DNA from: Puccinia triticina
Lineage: Eukaryota; Basidiomycota; Pucciniomycetes; Pucciniales; Pucciniaceae
Reading direction: 5' to 3'
Assembly: GCF_026914185.1 (NCBI RefSeq)
Contig: NC_070567.1
Coordinates: forward strand, 5,048,001 to 5,112,000
Length of the DNA stretch: 64,000 nt
The notes below the pieces were generated by a model that saw only the letters and a list, made by a program, of their open reading frames with translations, had not been told where the DNA came from and did no database searches. The translations under genes were made by a program, and so were the position numbers. Shown here piece by piece: positions 22,241-33,435 of the stretch. Position 1 is the stretch's first letter. Every line of letters starts with the position of its first letter.

Positions 22241-22445
22241 GGACAGGGGACAGGAGACAGGGAACTTTACTGGGGACTGGATAATTTACTGGGGACTGGA
22301 TAATTTACTGGGGACTGGGGACTGGGGACTGGAGACAGAATAATTTACTGGGGACTGGGCACTGGAAACTTTACTGGGGACTGGGGACAGAATACTTTAC
22401 TGGGGACTGGGAACTGGAAGCTTTACTGGGGACTGGGGACAGTAG
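22241..22445. repeat. Minisatellite with ACTGGGGACTGG units
   Basis: Tandem copies of TTTACTGGGGACTGG and shorter GGGGACT/GGGGACA variants run with little interruption for about 200 bp. The strand is strongly G-rich (runs of four G about every 7-15 bases), so it could form G-quadruplexes. Confidence 0.85.
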
Positions 22446-23600
22446 GAGAATTTGAGCAAACAGAGAGACAGATATTCTAACAACTTTCAGAGATAGTAGT
22501 CTTGCAGCAACTGCTTTCTAAGAAAGAGATCAAGGAAGGGGGAAATCTGAGGCTGTCTTGAAGAAAATTACATCAAAAAAAGGTTGGATTGAGGGGGAAG
22601 CACTACTGTAATAGTAGGAAGATGATTTTTGAAGTACTTACTGATGTGGTACTGGGTGAATAGGCTGAGGATCCCATCCAAGGCTACAAGTGGCCTCCTT
22701 TTATATTCTAGAGGAGGTTTTATAATTTTGAATTCAAATTCCTCTCTAATTTACTAGAATTTAAATGTACAATGATGTCATGAGAAGAACTGTAGCTTGT
22801 TGTACACAATGTCCCCATGACAAGCAGGGGGACTTCCTCTCAAACAAGGGGTATTTGAAACCCTGCAGGAAGCTCAGATCTTTGTAGGAGAGGCTTACTT
22901 CAAAATTGCCCCACATAGCCTGAGCACTTCCAAAAATTTGTTAGAGTATTGTGATTTTCATCCTCAACAGCAATTCAAACAAAATCAGAATAATTCTAGA
23001 TAGAACAAACTTTAGCGCTGCTTCTCAGTTTCATATTTTTTAGGGAAAAATTGAACCCAAAATGGCTGCTTGTTTGTGAGTTTTAGTAAGACATGTCCTA
23101 CGTTTTTGTGAAGTAGATTTTGAAAGGTAGGCAGCCCTTTCATGGAAGTTTGGAACTTCTCACAGTAAAAAGCCAAATGTCATCCTTAAATACATATTAT
23201 TTGTAATAGTAAGTTCAATACTTGGTTATGGATATAGCAGATGTATCTGTTGGGATGTCTGGTCTTGGAAAGGTTGGTTTACTCACAATGTCATTTTCTT
23301 TACACAATGATTCTCACAAGGGGATGGAGCTACATATTTGTGATTTCCAAGCTAGATTAAGTACATATGCTTGGAGTCTTGCACTTCTAAAGGTGCCAAG
23401 GGCCAGATGTTTATCCAAGGGCTAGTGGGGAATCAGAAGGGGTGAGATCACATCCCCAGCTATTTGGCTGGTGGCTCTCCCCCTATGTAGTGCACTAACT
23501 TTGGATGCAAGTCATGGGAGGCAGGCGGCCCTTTGGGTCCTGCCTTCTGTTGGCATGAGAGACTTGCGTTAAGTTTAGGGGGGGGGGATTTCATGTAGGC
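22446..23600. other. Gene-free DNA
   Basis: No supported gene. A GAGACTTGCGTTAAGTTTAG end near 23560-23580 resembles the CTAACTTRACACAAGTC terminus of the 47540-49075 family and may be a truncated copy. Confidence 0.4.
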
Positions 23601-23955
23601 AACTGTGGTGTTCAAAATTGATTTTCAAACCACTTTCTACATAAAATCATAAGATCTACATGTCCAAACTTTTGATGGGGTGAAAGTTGAGGGTTCTCTT
23701 CATTTCAAGCGCCTCTTAAAACTTTGATAAATCTTATGATTTCATGTAAAATTATGGTATTCAAAATTGCATACAATTTTTTTACATAAAATCATAAACT
23801 GCAATTTTGGCTGGGAGATGTCACTTTAAGTTTTATGCACACTGACATCTCCCAGCCAAAATGGGCTTTATGATTTTATGTAAACAGTGGCATATGCAAT
23901 TTTGAATACCATAAATGATATTCAAAAATCAGTTTTGAAGACCCTAAACTTGCAA
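23601..23955. mobile_element. MITE family B, split by a nested MITE
   Basis: A TGTGGTGTTCAAAATTGATT start, ATAAAATCATAAGATCTACA block and GTGAAAGTTGAGGGTTCTCT core match, in inverse orientation, the uninterrupted copy at 54600-54773. The right end (ATTCAAAAATCAGTTTTGAA) is separated from the rest by the family A insertion at 23755-23911. Confidence 0.75.
23755..23911. mobile_element. MITE family A (157 bp, TA target), nested
   Basis: Inverted ends TGGTATTCAAAATTGCATA / TATGCAATTTTGAATACCA, flanked by TA. An internal palindrome contains GGCTGGGAGATGTCAC and its inverse. A second copy of exactly the same length lies at 57071-57227. The TA target and short length fit a Tc1/mariner-derived, Stowaway-like MITE. 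Confidence 0.85.
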
Positions 23956-24712
23956 GGAATTTTCCTGATTCTTTGTGCTTCTGGTACCTTTTTTCTTCTT
24001 GGAACAACCACCAAAACCGTCCCAAAAAAAGAGCACAAAAGATCGATAGAAGCCACAAAAATGAAGACTTGATTCAGGCACAACTAAGACAAGCAGAAAA
24101 AAAGGGGAAATCTATGGGGGAGCGTGTGTAGTTGTATCTTAGAATTCATGAAAGTGATACTACGTATGGAGAAGAGGATGAAGAGGCCTATGAGAATCAA
24201 AATTATGGTTTCAGAGAAATGAGGGAAGTAGAGCAGACCAGGAACTGATGACATGAGCTGAACGAGAAAGAGACCAAGATGAGATAACCGAAAAACAATA
24301 TAGCCACCAAAGGAGCAACATCGTCTTCGTAAACCGATTGAAAAGCGACTAAATGCGGAACAATCTATGATGTGATCTCCAAAGACTAACATCCTGATTT
24401 CATTGGTGATGATCGAGTTCCCAAACCAAATTGCCGACAAGAAAATGGTCTTCTATGTAAAGGAAGAAAAAGAAAAGGAAAAGGAAAGGGGGAACAGATA
24501 GTCATGAAGAGATCGTGTCTATGTATATGTATATGTATATCAGTGTAGTGTAGTGTATGTATGTGTGTAAGTCTATGAAAGAGAAAGGCAATCCATCTAC
24601 ATCTTCTCCAGAACAGTCATTCAAGCTTAGACGACAGAAGTATGTATATATGTATGAACGTTGAATACAGCTGATCGGAACTACAAAAAAAGATCACTGG
24701 CTGGGAGATACC
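23956..24712. other. 3' flank of elongation factor 3, with TATG microsatellite
   Basis: No gene seen. TATG/TATA and GTGTA short repeats lie at about 24515-24580. This is downstream of the elongation factor 3 stop codon. Confidence 0.45.
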
Positions 24713-27700
24713 TTAATGCTCGTCCTCTGCAATTCAAAAAAAAGGTCAGATTAAGCAAGCAAATCGATCGAAGAAGATTGACAGGATTTTCAGACGTACC
24801 AGTATCAGTATCGGGTTCACGGGGAGCGCCGGTAGAGTCGGAGAGCCATCTCAACTTGCGCATCCGTCGACGCTCTTCACGATCCTTGAGCTGTTTACGG
24901 GTGAGTTTTTTCTTCGTGACGACGGGCATGGAGGGGTCGACGGGGGCGCTGCCTTCGTTGTCCGAGTTCTTGGCGCTAGGGAGAGGGGTGGCCGATTTGC
25001 TCCCGGAGGGCGTGCCCTTCTTGCTGTTCAATCCGCTCCCCAACCGCTTCCCGTCCTCGAATGCATCCCCTTCTACCACTGCCGCCTTCCCCTTGTGCAC
25101 TAATTTCCCCCCATCCACGTTCCAGATCTCCGGACATAACGCCCCCACAAACTCTTCGTTGTGCGAGATACATACAAATGCCCCTGCCCAGTCTCGAATC
25201 GCTACCGCTAATCCTCCCAGTGCATCTCGGTCCAAGAAGTTCGTCGGTTCATCCAGGATCAGGACTTGCGGCTTACTCCACAGAGCAGCTCTGAGTAAAA
25301 ATAGTTCATTCCACAAAAGTTTCGATCAGTTCCGAATCCTACCTTTTCAGCCTTGTATCTATTAAAATTACTCACGCAATGACAACCTTGACCTTTTGAC
25401 CACCACTGAGTCCTTTCAACTCATTGTACTCGGCAATGTCACCGTCCAAGCCGACATCGATCAAGTGTTGTCGGATGCTAGAATAGCGCAAAGGGGAGTT
25501 GGCAATTGTGCGCACAGTAAGGAAAGGATTGGAAGACGGACACTTTAAACGATAGGTCCCTGCTGCCAGAGCCTTCCCTGGAAGCTTCTAGATCATCGTG
25601 CTCTTGGACCAATTTGCCGAAGCCAGCCTCTATCAATTTCTCTCTCCCAAGCCAGGTGTTGTATCGATGGTCAAGGTTCTTCCATTTGACTTCGTATTGG
25701 AACGATTTCTTGAGCTTCTGTCGTCCAATAATCATTTCCAACTTGCGCTTCTCCCCGTTCTTGCCTTCGATCGGCACCTCCATTTGTTTCTTCTCTTCCT
25801 CAGACAATATTCGAGACTGTCGAGCAGAGGATCAGCAAAGCAAAAGAGCAAAAAGACGGCTGGCAAAGAAAACTTTCGACTTACAGCTTTCATGGCTTGC
25901 TCACGATCATGCCCGTCTTGGTATCGCCAGGCGATATATTGGACAGCAGTCTTTTCCATGTGAGCACCAATGTTATGGAAGGCGTGTTGAGCAACATAGG
26001 CCACACGCAAGTTAGGATGCTTTTCGATTTTACCGGTGTCGGGCACCGTTTCACCCGTCAGCAGTTTGATCAGAGTCGACTTTCCAGCCCCATTAGGCCC
26101 GACCACTCCGACACGCGAGGAGAGTGTCACAGCACAGGAGGCGTTCATCAAACTTGGTTTCGGGGCACCTGGATAAGTAAATGTGACGTTGGTAGCCTTG
26201 AGGATTGCACGGGTTTGAGATCGAACTCCCATGAGTGCTCCGGGTGGGGGGAAAACAAACTTGACCAGAGAAGCTGATAGAGTGTAGTAACTTCGAGCCG
26301 CGGGGTATTTCTCAACGAACTTGGAAAGATTACCACGATAGTATACCAGCTGTTTGTTCTGGTAATGAATGATGTCCGTACAGATCGAGTCAAGGAAACC
26401 AGAGTCGTGGGACACGGTTAAGATAGTAACTTTGGTTTGGGCCTTGAGGTAATCTTGAAGCCATTCAATCGACGCCCGATCCAAGTGATTGGTGGGTTCG
26501 TCCAAAAGTAACAGATCGGCCTCACACAACATTGCTCTTGCCAAGGCTAGCCTCATCTTCCAACCTCCAGAGAGTGACTGAACTTTGCATGCTTGACGGG
26601 CATCATCAAATCCGAACTCCCTCATTCTCTCTGAGATTTGATCCGGAGTCAAATTCTTTGCCTTGACAAACTTGTCTGCAATCAAAAACTGCAGACAGGT
26701 GGCATCCGCATCTTCTCCATCAATATCGTGTTCGACGTAAAATGTTGACACGCTCTCGGGGAAGTTTTCGATTTGGTGTCGGTTGATGGCTTTCTGTTTA
26801 TGATAAAAAATACAATTAGATCATCGCGATCGATCGACTGGGAGAGATATGAAAGAGGTTGGGGATGGATGGGAAAGGCGACTAACCAAGAGAGTACTTT
26901 TACCACAACCGTTGGCACCACAAACACCATAACGCCAACCGCGACGAAGTTGAAGGACCGTGTGGTTCAGGAGTAAGAGACCTCCATAAGCCAAGGAGAA
27001 CGTCAAGTTGACGATCTTCTCAGTGGGGTCGTCATCATCATCGCCAGCAGCCTTGTAGTAGCGCTCCTTATCGATTTCCAGCCACCTTTTCAAGTTCTCC
27101 TTGGCAATCTTTTCGGCATCTCCCGCAGGCATGAAGCGAGACAAATACGGCACAGTGTATCGGGTCCACTGGGCTTCATCAAAGTCACGCTTGCGAACCA
27201 GGCTAGCGACAGCACCAGCTTGGTACGAGATCGAGGTTTCGATGAAGGGGTTCACGGTGATATGAGCCATCTTTCCGATCAACGATTTGAGGGATCGCTG
27301 GGCCAAGATCTCGTCTTCATCCGTAAGCTTCACAGAAGGTGTGCCAGGGGTAGAAGGGATCGGACTAGGGCCGGTACTAGCTAGGGCAGTATTCTTGAGT
27401 GCGGCCACCGTTGGCTCGTCGGCACCCGAGGATAGGATGAGTGCATTGACGGCTTGGAGAGCGAATTCACGAACTTCGGGAAACGAGGCGGTCTCGGCGA
27501 TCCGATTGACACCGGGGAAGAGGTTCTTCAGGTGAAGGTGGGCGAGCTCGGGGGAACGGACGAGCTTGAATAAGTTTCCGACGAGGATGACGGTTTGTCG
27601 TTGGACGATGGAGCTCCGCTCAGAGAGTGCTCGTTGGAGCAAGGGGACCAAGACCGCCAGAGTTGGGCCATCGACATCTCTCACCCAAACGTTAGCAGAG

Positions 27701-28410
27701 AGTTGCTTGATGGCCTCTGGTACGGTATCAGGTCGGGCCATACAGTTGACCAAGACTGGTACGAAGGGCAAGACGTCCAAGTTTGAGAGTACCCCACAGA
27801 CAGCCATGGCGGCTTTCTGGCCGGCAGTACTGACTTCTGGCTTAGTATCTCTCATCTCTTGGGTGAGTGGTGGGATGATTTCGCCTAATCGTTCGGCCAC
27901 TTGATCGGGACCGATCTTGACGAGACTGGCGAAGAGATCGAGGGCACCGGCTTTGGTCTTCCACTTGACACCGGAGGTGGATAAGATATCGAAGAGTACC
28001 TTGATAAATTTGGGGACTCCCTCCGGTTGGGACAGCTTGATGAGCTGCTTAGCAGCTTTCTCTGCAGCCTTACCAACGACCTCGGCCTTTCCAGTCTCAG
28101 GGTAGCGTTCCAAGATGACGGGCAGAAGCGGCAAAAGATATGGTTCGGCACCACCTCCAGCGCCGACGGTTCGGCAGATTTCTTCGATTGCGATCATCGA
28201 GCTCTCACGTTCGGAGCCCACCTTTGAGCGGGAGGCACGGATCAAATCATCAGTGATGGCATCGATAGCCAGAATGTGGAGGCCAGTGGTCTGGATGTGG
28301 TTAGCCAGTGCACGGGCGGCGACGGTGCAGCTAGGAGCATCGGGAGCCGAGTAGAGAGACTGGAGTAGGGCGGAAGTCGAAGGACCGTCGCCGTTGGTGT
28401 TTTCGGCCAT
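24713..28410 (-). CDS. Translation elongation factor 3 (fungal ABC-F ATPase), six exons, 1,101 aa
   Basis: Ribosome-associated ATPase of fungi that helps release E-site tRNA during elongation. Exons (minus): 28410-26887, 26793-25885, 25816-25551, 25477-25376, 25290-24800, 24726-24713; total 3,306 nt, in frame. Order of domains: N-terminal HEAT repeats (about residues 5-320), a helical region, ABC1 with Walker A GANGCGKST split from the rest by intron 1, signature LSGGWKMRLALARAM and Walker B LLLLDEPTNHLD. ABC2 follows with GPNGAGKST, a chromodomain-like insertion (SFQYEVKWKNLDHRYNTWL), signature LSGGQKVKVVIA and Walker B LILDEPTNFLD. A basic C-terminal tail (KKKLTRKQLKDREERRRMRK) is typical of the family. 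Yeast eEF3 has 1,044 residues, so length agrees. The last exon codes for only four residues plus stop; its 14 nt are supported by phase and by a GTACGT donor. The start MAENTNGDG is the first ATG. Confidence 0.97.
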
Positions 28411-29357
28411 TTTGATTTGCGGATTCTATTTGTTTATATTCGTGGGAAGAAGCTGGAAGTGGTAACGATTGAAGGAAGAAATCGAGGGAGGGGGGGAGCA
28501 AAGAGTATTTCTATGGGTTTGGTGGGTGGGAAGAGTGCGTAGTGGTCAGGGCGAGGTGGGTTCACAGCAGATGAGAAATCAACTCCAGCGGAAAAAAATA
28601 AAAAAATATTTAAATAAATAAGGTTTCATCGGAAATGGATGCGGCTGGGCTGCGCGCAACAGGGGCTCAGCTTGACACCCCTGGGGCGCGAGGCGCCCTG
28701 GCGCGACCTTGTTGCCAGGACTTCCGGACAGCAAGGCTGTATACATGCCAGATTTGAAAGGTGTAGATAATTTTCTGGGAGGCTCCCAGCATCAACGGGA
28801 AGTCATCCACTCCTTCTTATTTTGGTTTGGATGAGCAGCATCATGTAGCTCTTCAAGAAATCCTGACGGAACATCCTCAAAGTTGTGAGGAAAGCTTGTG
28901 ATTGCAGTTTAAAGTTTGCTGCCACCAAAAGGGTGGAAAGGTTGTTGTATCCTGAGGCACAAGTCTCCCCTGCAGGGAGTTTGCTTTGCAAACCCCCGAT
29001 AGCAGCAGAATTGTGTGAAGTTTGCCCTAACCTTAGTTGAGCAGGCGCAGGCAGCTGCCAATGGTAATTAGTAGTCAGGTTGACTGGATGTTTGAATTGG
29101 AACACAGAGTTTTTTTTTAACCAACCTTACCTCAAGTCTTGGAGTCAACTCAATGTGGTGGTTCCTGGTTCTCTTTCTGACAAAAACAATATCAATGTTG
29201 ATCATTTGGACAAAAATGACATCCAAGAGAAGAAAAACTCAGAGCTTCAGACTCCAGCACCTAGTGAATCCCAAGAATAGAGTCAATAAAAGAAGCAAAA
29301 AACTTAGAGCATGTTTACCAGCCAAGCTAAGTTTGTGTGAGGTTTGACTCACAGCTA
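28411..29357. other. Upstream region of elongation factor 3, and repeat-like DNA
   Basis: A T/A-rich block (AAAAAATATTTAAATAAATA at about 28598-28620) lies about 200 bp upstream of the ATG and is a plausible promoter element. Beyond it is a GCGCGAGGCGCC-type hairpin (about 28685-28705). A short stretch at about 28785-28815 carries AACGGGAAGTCATCCA, close to the end of the MITE at 37425-37596. No further gene is seen. Confidence 0.45.
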
Positions 29358-29952
29358 TTGCTACAGTTGCAAGGGGCATATTACTGTACAGATTAAACCC
29401 CCGGGGGTCCCCGGTTCGGAATTTTGGGATCTGGGAGGGGAAAAAAACAGGAGATTCAGCCTAATTTGGCAGGATCTGAAACTAATTTTCTGAATGAACA
29501 ACCTCTTGGATGGTCTTGAGTCTCAAAGAGAAGCAGTCGGCGATGGCCGCGTGTGGATCAAAACTGTGTGAAGGGTGCTGAGAGGTGAAGAGGGCACTCG
29601 GACTCTGTAGCTATAGGCTGATGAGTGCTCAGACAGGCTCGGACCCCATGGCTATGGGTTTATGAGATCCTTAGTCATGGAGTTACAGGTTATAAACCCA
29701 TAATTATGGGTTTATGGCATGTACTTAGCATTGGGTTTGTAATGTAGGGGCCAAAAAAAAAAAAAACTGGCTGGTCAGAAACCTTAGCCCGGATAGAACT
29801 AGAATCTACAGCCTCCAAAAGTCCCAAAACTATCATTTACATGTTATATTATGCCCATATGCATGGGCTTAATTTGGCCCGCGTCTCAGATCTGATTTTG
29901 CGGGCGAGGCCGTACAGTAATATGCCCCTCGCAACTGTAACTAAAGTAGCAA
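29358..29952. mobile_element. TIR element (about 590 bp), GTTGCRAGGGGCATATTAC ends
   Basis: The left arm CAGTTGCAAGGGGCATATTA and the inverted right arm (CAGTTGCGAGGGGCATATTA) match over about 30 bp. Further out TTGCTAC is inverted at both ends, with a 9-bp addition on the right. No clear target duplication was found. The interior holds GGTTTATGGG/CCCATAATTATGGG short inverted repeats and a poly-A tract, with no ORF. Confidence 0.7.
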
Positions 29953-31229
29953 GGTGTGATTTGACCATATTGGTGGGGTGAGTGCAATCAACGCGCACAG
30001 CGTGCACAAATAGCTAAAAACTGCCAATTTAAATATAAATATGTGCAATTTTAAATGATATCAAATTCACAAAGATGTTACATAGATTTCTGATCATGAA
30101 TTGAAGCGCATAAAATGGTACATTCTTAACTAAAAATATAAGAAACACCCAGTATATGTAATCCTTCTAAAACAGCCACTTATAGATACAAAAATAGTAT
30201 AAAAAGAAATTTGAATTATTTTTCTTCACACTTCCCTCTAGTATTCTCATCTCAAAAGTATTTAATGTCTTTAAGGGGTATTCTAGACTAAAAATTACTT
30301 ACATACAGAAAATCCAAGACTTATATGTAACTACAATTTCATCACATAGATGAAACTATTTTTAGATTAAAAACTAGTCTCATACTAGCTTTTTGTCTAT
30401 AAAATAAGGTCATTTTGTGGTTCTTTCTTCTCCATGGTGGCATCAGAGAAATAGTACCACATTATTATTTAGCCTCCATCACCTTGTATCACAAATTCAT
30501 TATCATTATTAAATTCAACTGTTGAGATTGCCCCTTATAACTCCTCACCCATCTCTGTGCCTTGCCCATGATTGACACAAGTTTTTTGTAGTAGCTGCAG
30601 TGCTGCACCTAGAAAGTTAAAATGCCACAAATCTTTAATTTTCTTTGTGCCATTTCTACCAGAGCTACCAGAGAGCATCCCTTCAAGCACTCTAAGCTCT
30701 CCAAGCTCATTCTCCCTGCCATGAGAATTTTCACATTGGTCTGTCAGCTTTGTGATACTTGCGGTAGATAGCTAGCTTGTGAGCTAACTGTTGCTATATG
30801 TAGCAAGGGTTAGCTCAAATCATAGCTTCTTGCTAATTCAGCTGAGGCTTAGCTCAGCCCGGTGTGGTTGAGTTTTATGGCTTAACTAGCTAGCTCCAAG
30901 CTAAATAGCCACCAGTAAACATGCTCTTACAAGTGGGGTTTGGGACCACTTCTCCAAGGATCATAGGTGAGTTCTTTTCTCTTTATGAATCTTGAATCTT
31001 CTTCCACCAGTCATCTAATGGTCATCTATGTGCTGAATTGTAGAGTCTAGTGGCAAAAAAAAGGCTGAGTGTATGCTGCCAAGCTAAGTCTAAGGACTCT
31101 ATCAAGTCCTTCACTGGATTTTCATTGAAGGGACACAAGGGACAGGCTGAACAGGGACCTGCTATCCCCTGGTGGGTAACACCCGCCAAGAGGTGCAGAT
31201 GTGGGTGTGGATGTCTGAGATTCTGGTGA
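29953..31229. other. AT-rich gene-free DNA
   Basis: No ORF of note. At 30728-30930 short TTAGCTCA/GAGCTAA palindromic motifs recur and may be the core of another degenerate inverted-repeat element. Confidence 0.4.
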
Positions 31230-31238
31230 AAATGGAGC

Positions 31239-32144
31239 GGTTCAATCTAAATGCACGCCACTTTTTGACTAGATGCACGCCAAAAAAGTGGCATGCACGC
31301 CTGTACGCCAAAATAAATGGCGTACAGGAGCAGTGCACGCTATTTGTTTGGCGTGCGTAGCCCTGCACGCCAAAAATACTCTTTTTTGGAAGAACTTTGG
31401 CGAGCACAAACCCTCCACGCCATTTTTTTTGGCGTACAGGTTTTGCACACCACTTTTTTGGCGTGCATCTAGTCAAAAAGTGGTGTGCACCATGTTGAAT
31501 GCAATTTTTTTGGCGGGAACAGTTGCGCACAACAAAATAGGGTGTGACCACTGCAGCCCAATGACATATTTCATGTACTATTCATAGTGCCTCTGCCAAG
31601 CTCCGCGCTATGAATAGTGCCCGCGCCAAGCTCTGCACTATGAACAGTGCCTCCGCCAAGCTCCACCACTATGAATAGTGCCTCCGCCAAGCCCCGCCAC
31701 TATGAATAGTGCCTCCGCCAAGCCCCGCCACTATGAATAGTGCCTCCGCCAATCCCCGCCACTATGGATTGTGCCTCCGCCAAGCCCCGCCACTATAAAT
31801 AGTGACTCCGCCAAGCTCGGCCACTATGAAAACTATTCATCCTTTGGGGCGCAGTGGCCAACTGTGCCCCCAAAAAAACTGCATGTAAAACGGTGCACGC
31901 CAACTTTTGACTATATGCACACCAAAAAAGTGGTGTGCAACGCCTGTACGCCAAAAAAAATGGTGTGGAGGGTTTGTGCACCCGAAAATTCTTCCAAAAA
32001 GAAGTATTTTTGGCGTGCAGGGCTACGCACGCCAACCAAATGGTGTGCCCTGCTCCTGTACGTCATTTATTTTGGCATACAGGCGTGCACGCCACTTTTT
32101 TGGTGTGCATCTAGTCAAAAAGTGGTGTGCATTTAGATTGACCC
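31239..32144. mobile_element. Foldback Mutator-like element (906 bp, 9-bp TSD)
   Basis: Arms of about 250 bp start GGTTCAATCTAAATGCACG and end, inverted, with TGCATTTAGATTGACCC. They are packed with small CACGCCACTTTTT / TTGGCGTGCA hairpins. A perfect 9-bp duplication AAATGGAGC flanks it (31230-31238 and 32145-32153), which fits the Mutator superfamily. The centre (about 31580-31840) holds roughly eight tandem 30-bp units of CTATGAATAGTGCCTCCGCC. No transposase is encoded; ORFs across the arms are by-products of the palindromes. Confidence 0.88.
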
Positions 32145-32206
32145 AAATGGAGCAGGTACCTGGGTATTTACAGGCAAACCTGCCCACATATGTGGGCCTT
32201 TACAAT

Positions 32207-32854
32207 CAGTGGTGGGCAGATACATTACTTTACGTTACGGCAGTGAAATTGGATAACGTAACATCTTTTTAGTTATCCAAATTGGCCATTTTGGTAATGT
32301 ACAAAATTTGGGCAGTAAAGTATAGTAAAGTAACTTTTTTTTCAACCTGATTTTTTATGTTTTTGGTAACGTAACTTTTTTGATATGGGGCTTTTTGTAA
32401 AGGGGGTTGAGATTATTGAAAAAAGAGAGAGTTGGTATAATGTCTTAATTAGCTTATTGGTTAAGCCTTGCCTCTCTGGGGGTAGTGATGTTCAAAGTTG
32501 TGGGTTCAACCCTCACTCTGAACAAGTTTTAATCTGGCTTCCTGGCAGCATACTGAGTTTATGTGGTTGTTTAGTGTCAACTTGAGCGAACATCTTGTTC
32601 ATATTGATAAAAACAACCACAAATAAGGGCCTTTACCAGAAAGTTACACCACAGTTACCCAAATCTGGGAAAAATGTAACGTAACTGGTTTTGTTCAAAA
32701 TAACCAGGGAACGTAACTAGATAAAATGGAGCCCATTTTCTGCAGGAGATATCGTAACTCCAAATTAGATATCTGTAACTAGCAGATAACATAACTGTAA
32801 AGGTTACGTTGCCCTCAGAGTTATCCATTTGGAGAACATATCTGCCCACTGCTG
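32207..32854. mobile_element. 7-bp-TSD palindrome-filled TIR element, copy 1 (648 bp)
   Basis: Ends CAGTGGTGGGCAGATA and, inverted, CAGCAGTGGGCAGATA. Perfect 7-bp duplications TTACAAT flank it (32200-32206, 32855-32861). The interior alternates GTAACGTAAC/GTTACG motifs and self-complementary GATAACGTAAC stretches at both sides. The middle contains a tRNA-like sequence (32434-32520). No ORF of substance. Confidence 0.82.
32434..32520 (+). tRNA. tRNA-like sequence, probably a pseudogene or SINE head
   Basis: An A-box-like TTAGCTTATTGGTTAAG with a GCTT/AAGC D stem is followed at normal spacing by a T arm GTGGGTTCAACCCTCAC (five-base stem, seven-base loop). The acceptor ends do not pair well and no clean anticodon stem was found, so a functional tRNA is unlikely. 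It lies inside the TIR element 32207-32854. Confidence 0.3.
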
Positions 32855-32861
32855 TTACAAT

Positions 32862-32935
32862 TGGTCATTGAGGGAGTTGACAACCCTCTTGATGACCAGA
32901 ACAGACCAGTCATTGAGAGGGTTGCCTGTGTAGGC
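32862..32935. repeat. Isolated hairpin-satellite unit
   Basis: A single hairpin of the form CTTGATGACCAGAACAGACC / GGTCATTGAGAGG, related to the arrays at 525-935 and 59040-59585, lies between two TIR elements. Confidence 0.65.
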
Positions 32936-32959
32936 CTACACCATGGGACCTGTATCTAA

Positions 32960-33175
32960 CACTGCCAGCATATTTGGCTGGGATGAAGTAATCCCAGTTT
33001 AACTGGGATGCACTCAACCAATTCAAAATGGGTTGATCTTGGCCAATGAAATATAAATCCAAGGGGGGTACCTTGTATTTATATTTCATCAGTTGAGATC
33101 AACCAAGTTTAAATTGGTTGTGTTCATCCCAGCTTAACTTGGATAACCTTAACCCAGCTAATTATGCTGGCAGTG
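32960..33175. mobile_element. Harbinger-like MITE (216 bp, TAA TSD)
   Basis: Inverted ends CACTGCCAGCATA / TATGCTGGCAGTG, extending inward with GCTGGGATGA-type similarity. Flanked by TAA on both sides (32957-32959, 33176-33178). A three-base TAA target is typical of PIF/Harbinger-derived MITEs. The interior is a nested palindrome (CCAATTC...AAATTGG) without coding capacity. Confidence 0.8.
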
Positions 33176-33346
33176 TAAGGTTTGGGCCTGTCCCAAGGAT
33201 GCTTTTGTTGAAAAGTAACCCCAGGACAGCTTCAAACTTTCCTGAGGACACCCATGTCACCATCAGTCCCAAGGATGCCCTCATAAGCATCCTGAGGACT
33301 GTTAAAACTAACAATGCATTTTGCAGATGCTTAGCGGGAAATGATT

Positions 33347-33381
33347 GACTTGGGCAGGATTTGAACCAGCAACCTTAGCTT

Positions 33382-33429
<48 letters not shown>

Positions 33430-33435
33430 AAAGTC
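33347..33435 (-). tRNA. tRNA-Leu-like sequence (possible TAG anticodon), perhaps a pseudogene
   Basis: On the minus strand an 89-nt sequence starts GACTTTG and ends CCAAGTC, giving an acceptor stem with one mismatch. The A box (TAGCCTAGTTGGTAAAGGC) forms a GCC/GGC D stem. CTTAGC-TTCAA-GCTAAG makes a long variable arm, as in Leu and Ser tRNAs. The T arm GCTGGTTCAAATCCTGC has one mismatch. The anticodon stem GCACT/AGTGT encloses TCTAGTAT, one base too long and lacking a clear T33, so function is doubtful. Confidence 0.45.

Noticed and set aside
24084..24440. Minus-strand ORF with hydrophobic segments downstream of elongation factor 3
   Set aside because: No domain, no splice support, and it lies in the expected 3' UTR/terminator area.
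31162..32272. ORFs rich in Cys, Trp and Lys across the foldback element
   Set aside because: Mirror images of each other on the two arms; no start context, domain or splice support.
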